61,216 nt of DNA, taken from contig BTRG01000006.1 in NCBI GenBank assembly GCA_036986275.1, positions 1-61,216 on the forward strand, in the 5' to 3' direction. A program made the position numbers and the translations under genes. Position 1 is the stretch's first letter. Every line of letters starts with the position of its first letter. Origin of the DNA: BTRG01 sp036986275. GTDB taxonomy: Bacteria > Pseudomonadota > Gammaproteobacteria > Acidiferrobacterales > SZUA-150. The notes under the pieces were generated by a model. It did not search any database. It saw only the letters and a program-made list of their open reading frames with translations, and was not told where the DNA came from. Below are positions 7,233-17,200 of this stretch, piece by piece.

Positions 7233-8696
7233 TCATGTCTTACGACTCCCGGCTCCTGACGTACGACTTTTCAGCTGGGCGATGTGTATGGCGCGACTCT
7301 CCACGGCGAGGGCCGCTTCGTGGAAGGCCTCTGACAAAGTGGGATGGGCGAAGTTGATCATGGCGATGTCTTCGCTGCTGGCGCCGAACTCCATGGCAAT
7401 ACCGGCCTGGGCGACAAGTTCGGAACAGTGTGGGCCGATCATATGGACGCCAAGGATACGATCAGTGGCGGCATTCGCCAGCACCTTGATCATCCCGGCC
7501 GTGTGTCCCGAAGCACGGGCACGGCCACTGGCGGCAAAAGGAAACACGCCGGTCTTGTATTTCTCTCCAGCGGCCTTCAATGCCTGTTCTGTCTTTCCCA
7601 CCCAGGCGATCTCCGGCAGAGTGTAGATAACGGCCGGGATGGTATCGTAGTTTACGGTTGACTGTTGGCCGGCGATAAGCTCCGCCACCATGACGCCTTC
7701 TTCGGAGCCCTTGTGGGCCAACATCGGACCGCGCACCACATCGCCGATGGCATAGACGCCCGGCAGGTTTGTGCGGCATTGCTCATCCACATGGATGACG
7801 CCCCACTCATTGATCAACAATCCGGTTTCCTCTGCGAACAGGCCATCCGTGTTGGGCCGCCTTCCAACAGCCACTATGAGCTTGTCGACAGTTTCGGTAT
7901 GGGTGCCCTTTGTATCCTGATATTCGATTTCTACTCTGCGCCCCTTGACGTTGCAGTGCACCACCCGTGCGCCGAGGCGGATAGCCAGGCCTTGGTGGGT
8001 AAACGCTTGCAGGGCCTCGCCGGCGATCTGTTCATCGGCCATGGTAAGAAAGCTCTCCAGCGCTTCCAGCATCACCACTTCCGAGCCCAGGCGCCGCCAG
8101 ACGGTGCCCAATTCCAGGCCAATGACGCCGGCGCCAATGACGCCGAGGCGCTCAGGCACGCCATCAAATGCCAATGCCCCACTGGAATCGACGATGATAT
8201 TGTCCTGTAACGGGGCGGCGGGGATGTCGATGGGCACGGATCCTGTCGCCAGGATGATGTGCTCGGCACGGATAAGTTGTGCCTTCTGCCCGTCGCCGCT
8301 GACTTCGACCTGTCTTTGCGGTAGTAGCTTTCCATGTCCCTGGAACCAGGTAATGCGGTTGGCCTTGAACAGGCCGGTGATTCCCTGAACAAGATCCTCC
8401 ACGATCTTGTTCTTCCTCGCCATCATGACGGCAAGATCCAATGCTACATCGCCTACCTTAATGCCATGCCCGGTAAAGTCGTTACCGGCCATTTCAAAAA
8501 GCTCAGACGATTCAAGCAGCACCTTGGACGGGATACAACCCGCATTCAGACAGGTACCCCCTAACACAGGCCGCCCCGATGCATTCACCCATTGATCGAC
8601 ACAGGCGGTATTGAAGCCCAGCTGGGCACAACGGATGGCGGCGACATAACCCGCCGGTCCGGCACCGATGACAATGACATCAAATTGTTTGTCCAT
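7233..8696 (-). CDS. lpdA: Dihydrolipoyl dehydrogenase (E3)
   Basis: FAD-dependent E3 component, 487 residues. It reoxidises the dihydrolipoyl group of E2 and reduces NAD+. The N-terminal FAD motif is VIVIGAGPAGYVAAI, the redox disulfide is in GGTCLNAGCIPSK near residue 47, the NAD-binding motif is GVIGAGVIGLELG near residue 185, and the C-terminal catalytic HPTLSEAFHEA (His-Pro … Glu) is present. The C-terminus runs about ten residues past the usual end (SRTSGAGSRKT). Its place between sucB and sucC makes it the dedicated E3 of the 2-oxoglutarate dehydrogenase complex, although pyruvate dehydrogenase may share it. Confidence 0.97.
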   Translation of the reverse strand: MDKQFDVIVIGAGPAGYVAAIRCAQLGFNTACVDQWVNASGRPVLGGTCLNAGCIPSKVLLESSELFEMAGNDFTGHGIKVGDVALDLAVMMARKNKIVEDLVQGITGLFKANRITWFQGHGKLLPQRQVEVSGDGQKAQLIRAEHIILATGSVPIDIPAAPLQDNIIVDSSGALAFDGVPERLGVIGAGVIGLELGTVWRRLGSEVVMLEALESFLTMADEQIAGEALQAFTHQGLAIRLGARVVHCNVKGRRVEIEYQDTKGTHTETVDKLIVAVGRRPNTDGLFAEETGLLINEWGVIHVDEQCRTNLPGVYAIGDVVRGPMLAHKGSEEGVMVAELIAGQQSTVNYDTIPAVIYTLPEIAWVGKTEQALKAAGEKYKTGVFPFAASGRARASGHTAGMIKVLANAATDRILGVHMIGPHCSELVAQAGIAMEFGASSEDIAMINFAHPTLSEAFHEAALAVESRAIHIAQLKSRTSGAGSRKT

Positions 8697-8820
8697 AAAC
8701 CTGTTTCTTATCTAGGGTGCGATACGTACTACGCATATGATCTCAACCAGCGGTAGTGTGCAAGACACCCTGCATTTACTTTTGCAGAATACATGACACC
8801 AATTCTTAAAAAGACGCAAG

Positions 8821-10083
8821 CTAGACTTCCAATAACATGCGCGCCGGGTCTTCCAGCAATTCTTTTATGGTAATCAGGAACAACACCGCTTCGCGGCCAT
8901 CGATAATGCGGTGATCGTAGGAAAGCGCCAGGTACATCATCGGTCGAATGACGATCTCACCATTTTCAACCATCGGTCTCGGCTGAATCTTGTGCATGCC
9001 TAGAATGCCGCTCTGTGGCGGATTCAGGATAGGCGTCGAAAGCAGGGAACCAAACACGCCGCCATTGGTGATAGTGAAGGTACCGCCGGTAATCTCTTCC
9101 ATCGAAAGCTTGCTGTCCTGCGCCTTCTGGCCAAACTCCTTGATTTGAGATTCAATCTGCACCATAGACATTTGGTCTGCGTCCCGCAGGATCGGAACCA
9201 CCAGACCGCGCGGCGAACCCACGGCAATACCAATATCAAAAAAACCGTGGTAGACAACATCATTGCCGTCAACCGAGGCGTTGACTTGGGGAAACTGTTT
9301 CAACGCCTCTACCACGGCCTTGACAAAAAATGACATAAAACCGAGTCGCACACCATGCTCTTTTTCAAACCGCTCTCGATTGCGTTGCCGCAGATCCATC
9401 ACCGGCTGCATATTGACTTCGTTGAAGGTACTTAGAATGGCGGCCGTCTGCTGGGCCTCGACCAGACGTTCGGCGATGCGCGCCCGCAGGCGCGTCATGG
9501 CTACGCGTTTTTCCGGACGCCCTTCAAGAACGGTGCGATCTTTCTGGGTGAGCGTTTCTCTTGCGGTCTCAGCAGACGGAATAGGGATTGCTTCGGCCTC
9601 CACGGCCACTGTTTCCGCTATTGGCTGTTTTGCGGTCGCTGCCTGTTCCAGGAACCGCAGCACATCTTCCTTCAGGACCCGGCCACCTTTTCCCGTCCCC
9701 GTAATCTGACTGCCATCCAGGTCGCGTTCCGCTATCAGTTTTCGCGCCGAGGGTGTCAGGATGGCATCGTTTGCCGGCTGCGGTGTGGCGGCGGTCGATT
9801 CCCGTTCCCCGGCAGCCGCTTCGGGTAGCGGGCTTGCCTCTCCCGCCACGGCGTTGATATGAGCGATCACCTGGCCCGACAACACCGTCGCCCCATCATT
9901 TTCCAATATATCCACCAAAATGCCGCCCTCGGGAGCGGGCAATTCGAATACCACTTTATCCGTTTCGATATCTACCAGGATCTCGTCGCGTTTTACCGTG
10001 TTTCCCGGCTGCTTATGCCAGGCGACGAGAGTACCTTCGGTTACCGACTCCGGAAAATCAGGAACTTTGACTTCAACCGGCAT
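8821..10083 (-). CDS. sucB: Dihydrolipoyllysine succinyltransferase (E2 of 2-oxoglutarate dehydrogenase)
   Basis: E2 core of the 2-oxoglutarate dehydrogenase complex, 420 residues. The order is an N-terminal lipoyl domain with the lipoylated lysine in VDIETDKVVFE (about residue 43), an Ala/Pro-rich linker, a peripheral subunit-binding domain (LTPSARKLIAERDLDGSQITGTGKGGRVLKED, in parts), and a catalytic acyltransferase domain ending in SYDHRIIDGREAV with the catalytic His and Asp. It transfers the succinyl group to CoA. About 125–130 bp separates it from sucA on one side and lpdA on the other. Confidence 0.97.
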   Translation of the reverse strand: MPVEVKVPDFPESVTEGTLVAWHKQPGNTVKRDEILVDIETDKVVFELPAPEGGILVDILENDGATVLSGQVIAHINAVAGEASPLPEAAAGERESTAATPQPANDAILTPSARKLIAERDLDGSQITGTGKGGRVLKEDVLRFLEQAATAKQPIAETVAVEAEAIPIPSAETARETLTQKDRTVLEGRPEKRVAMTRLRARIAERLVEAQQTAAILSTFNEVNMQPVMDLRQRNRERFEKEHGVRLGFMSFFVKAVVEALKQFPQVNASVDGNDVVYHGFFDIGIAVGSPRGLVVPILRDADQMSMVQIESQIKEFGQKAQDSKLSMEEITGGTFTITNGGVFGSLLSTPILNPPQSGILGMHKIQPRPMVENGEIVIRPMMYLALSYDHRIIDGREAVLFLITIKELLEDPARMLLEV

Positions 10084-10212
10084 GATTCATTTCTTTTCAT
10101 TTTAGGTTACTGGAATCGATGGAAAGTTTACCGCAACAGCTCTTGTCCGGGTTTCACCACCGCGAAAAAAACCGCTTCTGCAAATGACGCCGTTTTAGAA
10201 GAATTGCCTCTT

Positions 10213-13074
10213 TCACTCCTTGGGTCCCAACGCCTCTTCCACCAAAGCGCGTAGCTGCTGGTGATGGAGTGTAGGATAACCCACCGCCGGCGCCGCCGAC
10301 ATGGGTCGTCCCACATATTCCAGATAGCTTCCATTTTTTAATATTGCACGTACATGATGCTGACTGTTGTACCAGGCGCCCTGATTCTTAGGTTCTTCCT
10401 GGCACCAGATATAATTTTCCGCAACAGGATAGCGTTCCAACTCCTTTTGTAAGTCTTCCTTCGGGAATGGATAAAGCTGTTCCATGCGTATAATTGCGAC
10501 ATCCTGGCGTTCTGTATTGCGGCGCTTTTCCAATAGCTCGTAGTAGACTTTACCGCTGCACAATACTACACGCTTTACATTCCGCTCGTCCAAGGAATCC
10601 AATTCCGGGATGACCATCTGGAACCGCCCTTCAGAAAGATCATCTAATTTGTTCATGGCCAAACGATGGCGTAGGAGACTCTTCGGGGTCATGATAATCA
10701 ATGGCTTACGGCAAGATTGTAACATTTGCCTGCGTAGCAGATGGAAAATCTGGGCCGATGTTGTCGGTACACAGACCTGCATATTGTGTTCCGCACATAG
10801 CTGCAAATAACGCTCCAGGCGTGCGGAGGAGTGTTCGGGTCCCTGGCCCTCGAAACCATGGGGCAGGAATAACACCAGATTGCACAGCCGCGCCCATTTC
10901 TGTTCGCCGGCACTGATGAACTGGTCAATGACGACCTGGGCATTGTTGGCAAAGTCACCGAACTGCGCCTCCCAGATAACCAATGTCCGCGGGTCCGTCG
11001 TGGCATAACCGTACTCGAAGGCCAGTACCGCCTCTTCCGATAACAGAGAATTAATCACCAGGAAATTCGCCTGCGCGTCCGACAGGTGACGAAGCGGCAC
11101 ATAGGTCTCACCATCTTTTTGATTATAGATAACCGCGTGGCGATGGAAGAAAGTACCCCGTCCACTGTCCTGACCGGACAGGCGTATGCCATGGCCTTCA
11201 TCGACCAGGGTGGCGTAGGCCATGGTTTCGGCAAAACCCCAATCTACGGATAGGGCGCCAGCCGCCATCTTACGGCGATTGCTCATAATCTTGTCGACAC
11301 TGGGATGCAGCTCGAAGCCCTGCGGCAAATCGCCGATTTTTTCCCAAAGCTTGCGTATGGTTTCCAACGCAACACCCGTTGCTACAGGTGTTGCGCTATC
11401 CCCTGCCAGATAGGGGGTCCAATCAACTGCATAGGGATACTGGGCCCTGTCCGGGGTAGTCAAATCGGGGACTACGCTCTCCCCGGCTTCCAGCGCCTGA
11501 CGGTAAGCGTTTATCTTTGCTTCCGCCATGCCAGGTTCGATGACCCCCTGCTCTGTTAATTTCTTTACATATAGTTCACGTGTGGTTGCCTTCTTTTTGA
11601 TCCGCTGATACATCATAGGCTGAGTGACCAACGGTTCATCCGCCTCGCTATGTCCATGACGGCGATAACAGACCATGTCGATGACCACATCTTTATGGAA
11701 GGCCATACGATAATTCAGGGCCAACTGGGTGATAAAAATTACCGCCTCCGGATCGTCACCGTTTACATGAAAGATGGGGGCGCTGACCATTTTCGCCACA
11801 TCGGTGCAGTAGAGCGTGGAGCGGGCGTCCGTCTGACTGCTTGTCGTAAAACCAATCTGATTATTGACAACGACATGCACCGTGCCCTTGGTGGAATAGC
11901 CGCGGGACTGGGACATACTGAAGGTCTCCATCACCACGCCCTGCGCGGCAAATGCCGCATCGCCATGGATCAAGACCGGCACCACCTGGGTGCCATCGCT
12001 GTCATGGCGCCGGTCCTGCCGTGCCCGCACGGACCCTTCCACCACCGGACCCACGATTTCCAGATGAGAAGGATTGAAGGCCAGGGCGACGTGTACCGGT
12101 CCCCCCGGGGTATCGATGTTCGACGAAAAACCCTGATGGTATTTCACATCACCCGATCCATTGGCATTCTTGACCGCCTTTCCCTCAAACTCATGAAACA
12201 GCTCCGCCGGAGTCTTGCCCATAATATTCACCAGCACATTGAGACGGCCCCGGTGGGCCATGCCGATGGCCACTTCCTTGACACCATGGGTTCCCGCCTG
12301 CTGGATCAATCTATCCAGCAACGGGATCAAACTATCCGCCCCCTCTAGGGAAAACCGCTTCTGGCCCAGATATTTCGTATGTAGATAACGTTCCAGCCCT
12401 TCCGCCGCGGTAACGCGGTCCAGCAGCCGGAGCTTGACCTCCGTCGGATAGCTCGGGTGGGCGCACTCACTCTCCAGGCGCTTTTGTAGCCAGCGCTTCT
12501 CGACGGTATCGGTAATGTGCATATACTCGGCACCCATCGATCCACAATAGGTCGCCTGCAGGATCTGCAGGATCTGCCGCAGGCTCGCCTTCTCCGGCCC
12601 TACCAGCGAGCCGGTATCGAATACTGTGTCGAGATCCGCCGTCGATAATTCGTGGTGACGGAGGTCGAGGTCGGGAATGCCATGAATCTCATGCGACACC
12701 AGCGGATTGAAGTTCGCTTGTTGATGGCCGCGGAAGCGATAGGCATTAATTAGCTGAAGTACCCTTACCTGCTTGCCTTCTTCCCCGAATTGGACCGCCG
12801 CCCCGCGTAAGCCGGGGCGCCGGGATCTTCCCTCTCGGGCGCGTTGGCGGAAGTTATCCCGGATAAGAGCATGAGAAACCTCTTCGACAACCCCATTAAC
12901 ACGGGGCAGGGTGTCGAAATAGACGCGCCAAGCGGGATCGACCAAATTGGGGTCTTGCAGGTAGCGTTCGTAGAGCTGTTCGAGATAGGGGGCGTTACCC
13001 CCGGCCAAATGGGAGCTGTCCCACCGGGCCTGCAATGACATATTTTCTGTAACGTCGTCCATAACTGACCACAA
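10213..13074 (-). CDS. sucA: 2-Oxoglutarate dehydrogenase E1
   Basis: Thiamine-diphosphate-dependent E1 decarboxylase, 953 residues. Near the N-terminus it has AGGNAPYLEQLYERYLQDPNLVDPAWR (in parts), the E2/E3-contact segment of OdhA/SucA. The ThDP-binding region has GMAHRGRLNVLVN, then IHGDAAFAAQGVV and NNQIGFTT. The transketolase-like pyrimidine domain has VIWEAQFGDFANNAQVVIDQ. It is the first gene of the suc operon, so the promoter should lie in 13075–13230. The sdh genes that often precede it are absent; the chp operon lies upstream instead. Confidence 0.97.
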   Translation of the reverse strand: MWSVMDDVTENMSLQARWDSSHLAGGNAPYLEQLYERYLQDPNLVDPAWRVYFDTLPRVNGVVEEVSHALIRDNFRQRAREGRSRRPGLRGAAVQFGEEGKQVRVLQLINAYRFRGHQQANFNPLVSHEIHGIPDLDLRHHELSTADLDTVFDTGSLVGPEKASLRQILQILQATYCGSMGAEYMHITDTVEKRWLQKRLESECAHPSYPTEVKLRLLDRVTAAEGLERYLHTKYLGQKRFSLEGADSLIPLLDRLIQQAGTHGVKEVAIGMAHRGRLNVLVNIMGKTPAELFHEFEGKAVKNANGSGDVKYHQGFSSNIDTPGGPVHVALAFNPSHLEIVGPVVEGSVRARQDRRHDSDGTQVVPVLIHGDAAFAAQGVVMETFSMSQSRGYSTKGTVHVVVNNQIGFTTSSQTDARSTLYCTDVAKMVSAPIFHVNGDDPEAVIFITQLALNYRMAFHKDVVIDMVCYRRHGHSEADEPLVTQPMMYQRIKKKATTRELYVKKLTEQGVIEPGMAEAKINAYRQALEAGESVVPDLTTPDRAQYPYAVDWTPYLAGDSATPVATGVALETIRKLWEKIGDLPQGFELHPSVDKIMSNRRKMAAGALSVDWGFAETMAYATLVDEGHGIRLSGQDSGRGTFFHRHAVIYNQKDGETYVPLRHLSDAQANFLVINSLLSEEAVLAFEYGYATTDPRTLVIWEAQFGDFANNAQVVIDQFISAGEQKWARLCNLVLFLPHGFEGQGPEHSSARLERYLQLCAEHNMQVCVPTTSAQIFHLLRRQMLQSCRKPLIIMTPKSLLRHRLAMNKLDDLSEGRFQMVIPELDSLDERNVKRVVLCSGKVYYELLEKRRNTERQDVAIIRMEQLYPFPKEDLQKELERYPVAENYIWCQEEPKNQGAWYNSQHHVRAILKNGSYLEYVGRPMSAAPAVGYPTLHHQQLRALVEEALGPKE

Positions 13075-13231
13075 TTTATTGTCGTTGAGGCCCTAAAGCC
13101 CGGCGCGCCGGCTGTACGATTTTTTAGCTAGGCCGCTGGCACCCCGGCCTGGCAGCGGCGGTTACTATTATGAGCATAGTCTCTTTTTTTACAGTATGCA
13201 GCATGGGCCGGTGCAGAGACAAAATAAACAA

Positions 13232-13251
13232 CCCCGCCGCAAGCGGCGGGG
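13232..13251 (-). terminator. Rho-independent terminator of the Pil-Chp operon
   Basis: A perfect 8-bp GC stem (CCCCGCCG / CGGCGGGG) closes a four-base loop. On the minus strand it is followed by the T-rich TTGTTTATTTTG. It lies about 90 bp past the stop codon of the last chemosensory gene and before sucA, so it probably ends the chp transcript. Confidence 0.75.
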
Positions 13252-13341
13252 AATAGAACCCCAAGGGATTCAATAACCGCGGGCTTAGGGGAAAAGGGCT
13301 TTTATTCTTCCTGCACCCCTAACTATATAGGATGGTTTGTA

Positions 13342-13803
13342 TTAGCCGCTATCGGGATAAAAAGCACTCTGTAATACCTGATAATCGGGGACACCCACCG
13401 TGACACCACCCAACTCAAACGCTGCCGCGATAATAGGGGAATCTGTCTGGGCAGTCACCAGACCATCGTCCGAAGATACGGTATGTGGTTGCGGCTCGGA
13501 AGAAGATAGCACGCCAAAGAATTCAAAGTCCTTGCGCCCGGGGATAGGAAAAAAAATAATAATCTTGGAGCGAGGTGTGGGACCTTGTGCCGGGTTACCC
13601 ATAAGTGCTTCAAACGAAACTACCGGCACGGCACGTTGACGCCAGCCGATCACGCCCAGGCACCAATCAGGCGTCAGCGGTAAGGAGACCAATTCACCAA
13701 CATTGATGACTTCCGCAATACTGGCACTAGGCACCAATAAAGGCATATTGGCTGTAGGCACGATTAATGAATGTACTGGTTGATCTGTCTGAACCTGGGC
13801 CAC
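13342..13803 (-). CDS. CheW-domain adaptor, ChpC-like
   Basis: CheW-like coupling protein of 153 residues. The first strand reads SLIVPTANMPLLVPSASIAEVIN, and the conserved CheW core appears as LTPDWCLGVIGWRQRAVPVVSFEALMG, in parts. CheW domains link a chemoreceptor to a CheA-type kinase. It is the last gene of the Pil-Chp operon, where Pseudomonas has chpC, and ChpC is the likely counterpart. It is separated from the next CheW-like gene by only 4 bp. The symbol is withheld because CheW paralogues are hard to tell apart by eye. Confidence 0.8.
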   Translation of the reverse strand: MAQVQTDQPVHSLIVPTANMPLLVPSASIAEVINVGELVSLPLTPDWCLGVIGWRQRAVPVVSFEALMGNPAQGPTPRSKIIIFFPIPGRKDFEFFGVLSSSEPQPHTVSSDDGLVTAQTDSPIIAAAFELGGVTVGVPDYQVLQSAFYPDSG

Positions 13804-13807
13804 TTAT

Positions 13808-14251
13808 CTATGCTCCACACCCATGAAGATAGGCGCCCAATGCATCGGCGCTGAATACCGGGTAGGGCTTTCCTGCATCGACCCAGGCCGATTTAAACAG
13901 ATGACCAAATTTTGTTGGAGACATACCTACCGGAGTAAAGGGCTCTGTCGTAAGGTCTGCATTATTGATTAGCTGAACCTCTTGTGCAGCCAGACCCATG
14001 GGGACGGGGCTTGCTGCAACAAAAACAACGCGCTGCCAATTATCATCGCTCTTGTTTACATGCAAATCTTCATCCAGACATAGCACCGGCCATTTTGCGC
14101 TACCGACATCGCGCCAGGCAACAATATTATTTGTGCCATCGCTGTCCAGAATCAGGGCATCTTTGGATTCTATTGCCATACTTGCCGAACCTGGAAGCAG
14201 AAAAACAGAGTTGCCAATAATAATGCGCAGGTGTTGTTGTTCGTTATTCAA
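13808..14251 (-). CDS. Divergent CheW-like protein
   Basis: Protein of 147 residues whose start LRIIIGNSVFLLPGSASMAI and middle NIVAWRDVGSAKWPVLCLDE follow a weak CheW pattern, the second being the usual place of the GxxxxRGxxxPVxxL motif. The canonical Arg-Gly is replaced by R-D-V-G-S-A-K, so its interaction with a kinase or receptor may differ. It sits between chpA (15 bp away) and the last CheW gene, within one operon. In Pseudomonas this slot holds chpB (a methylesterase), which this is not. Confidence 0.65.
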   Translation of the reverse strand: MNNEQQHLRIIIGNSVFLLPGSASMAIESKDALILDSDGTNNIVAWRDVGSAKWPVLCLDEDLHVNKSDDNWQRVVFVAASPVPMGLAAQEVQLINNADLTTEPFTPVGMSPTKFGHLFKSAWVDAGKPYPVFSADALGAYLHGCGA

Positions 14252-14266
14252 TGATATTCTCGCTGG

Positions 14267-17200
14267 CTAGGATTCCGTGTGGCCTTTTTCAAGCAAGCTT
14301 TCGACATTTGTAAACAGTTCCTCTTCCTGGAATGGTTTGCTCATGTAGATATCTACACCCAGTTTGATCGCCTTCTCACGATGTTTACCCCCGGCTCGTG
14401 AAGTAATCATAATTATCGGAATATGCTTGAGACGCTGATCGTTTCGCACACGCATAGTTAATTCATAACCGTCCATACGTGGCATTTCAATGTCCACCAG
14501 CATGATGTCTGGAATATGATCACGCAACTTCTCAATAGCATCAAGCCCGTCATTCGCTGTCAGGGAATCCATACCACGCTTGGCCAGATGGCGCGTCGTA
14601 ATCTTCCTTACCGTCAGCGAATCATCCACCACCATTACCATGGGCGGCCGATCTTCAATAACTTCAACTTCTTCCAGTACGGGTGCTTTGGCAAGATGCA
14701 TGACATCATCCGACAGCCAGAGATCAGACACGTCCAGAATCAATACGACTGTACCATCACCCAGTATTGTGGCACCGGCAACACCCTGCACTTCGTTAAT
14801 CTGTGAACCCACTGCTTTGATAACGATTTCACGGGTACCGGCCAAGCCATCCACTTGCATGGCCACTTCGCGTGAACCTGTCCTGGCCAAGAGTACCGGT
14901 GCCTTGCGATCGTTCCGTGGGGAAGTCGGTACATCCAGTCGGGCTGCCAAGTGCATGAAGGGGTAAACCTGATCTCGATAATTTAATAATGGCTTGTCGC
15001 CCACTGAAATCTGGTTAACTTCTTCAATCGGTAATTCAAGAATATTAACTATCGATGCCAGTGGCATGGCATAAAGATGCTCACCAACATAAACCATTAA
15101 TGCTTGTGCAATAGATATAGTTAGCGGCAGACCAATAACAAACGAGGTACCCTTGCCGGGCTCTGTCTCTACAGACATATGGCCACCCAGTTGGCGGACT
15201 TCGTTGTGTACCACATCCATGCCCACACCACGGCCGGAAATCTGTGTTACCTTCTTGGCGGTAGAAAAGCCGGACATCAGAATAAACTGCATAACTTCTT
15301 CGTTTGACAATCCGCTATCGGCTGTCATGAAACCACTTTCGATGGCTTTCTTGCGAATAGCATCAATATCCAAACCGGCGCCATCATCAGAAAATCGTAT
15401 GGCAATTTCACTACCTTCCTGTCTAACTGAAATACTAATCTGTCCGGTAGGCGGTTTACCCAGATGTTTTCTTTCTTCCGCATCCTCAAGACCGTGGTCC
15501 AGGGCATTTCGAATCATATGCTCAAATGGACCTACCATACGCTCGAGTACATTACGATCCAGTTCTACCTCGGCACCAATAATATCCAGCTTGGCCTGCT
15601 TGCCCAGTTCGCGGGATGTCTGCCTGACGATATGTCTCAAACGTGTTGACTGTGTTGCAAAACCGACCATGCGAGTGCGCATCAAACCTTCTTGCAAATC
15701 TGTATTCACTCGCGCCTGCTGTTGCAGTACTACCTCGGCTTCACTGGCAAAGTTACCCAAACTACCCTGAATAGTGGTCAAATCATGAAGACTCTCCGTC
15801 AGGCTTCGTGACAACTGTTGAAGTTTACTGAACCGGTCAAACTCCAGAGGATCGAAATCCTCAATATCATCTATGCCTGTCTCCTCTTTACGCACCTGGA
15901 TCTGGGTCTCTGATTCGATCTCAAGATCACGTAACTGGTCTCGGAAACGAGTAACGTTTTGTTGAAGTTCCCCTAAGTTTTCGCGGAAACCAAAAATTTG
16001 TTGCTCCATGCGTGACCGTGCAATACTCACTTCCCCGGCATAACTGGCCAGACTGTCCAGCAAATCGGTGTGTACACGTATCTGTTCGCGACGCTCACCT
16101 TTTTCAGTTGCCTTCTTACCAGACTCAACCACAGAATTTTGTGCCGCTGAAACCCCAAACTCCGGTACTACTTTTTCAACGACATCAGACTCTTCTGCAA
16201 TCGTACCCGGAAATGCCACAACTTCCTCTGTCACAGGTTCATCGTTGGCATCAGAGATCACAGCATCGCGGATGACACTGGATTGAATGACATCTTCCTG
16301 AGTTTTGGTGGATTCAGGCTTTACCGAAGCAGCAGGCCCGGTAGAGATTCCCGGAGTCACTTCATTTATCATTACCGGCATGGCGTCAGGCCCTGTAAAA
16401 CCTTTACCGGTAATGACATTTTCGATTCGCCGGCGGGGGCCTTCCAGGCCTGTGATGAATTGGTTGTTGGTGAGCTGATCCACCGCATGCGCCAGTGTGT
16501 CATGCACCTCATCCAGCAAATCCAGAAGATCCGCGTTTGGCTCTAGTGCAGCTTGTTCAACTCGAACCAACATGGTTTCTGTGTCGTGCGCCAAACCACC
16601 CAAAGACATCGCACCCGCCATACGGGCGCCACCCTTAAAGGTATGCAAGGCACGCTGCAAGTCTTTTAGCATGGCATCATTCATCAGATCATTACGCCAT
16701 GCCGCCTGCACATTATTTATATTCTGTAGAATATCGACGGCCTCTTCACAAAAGATATCGACCAGGTCCAGGTCAATATCATCTTCTTCTCCCGGCCTGA
16801 CCGCCGCTTGTACCGCAGCTACCGGGGCTTCTGATGGTGCAGCTTCATTCTGTTGAATCACAGGAACTGTTGGCGATACGTCTCCAGATAACAACTTAGC
16901 AATAGCCTCTTTTATTTGTTCTGCAATAGAATTTAAATGGGTGGTAATAACTGTATTAGACCTACCAGTAGACTTGAGAGACTGCACCAGGTTTTCTATA
17001 GTTTCAATAAGCTCATCGACCAAACCCAGGTGTTCATCCACAATAACCGCTTGCATCTGATCAGCTTCTTGCAGAAACCGCTCAAGGGCACTGCACGTTT
17101 CTGACATGGAAGTTAAACCCACAGAACGGGCACTCCCAGTGAGTGTATGTGCGGCACGTATCAGGGCATTATTTGACAAACAACTGCCAACGTTGCGACA

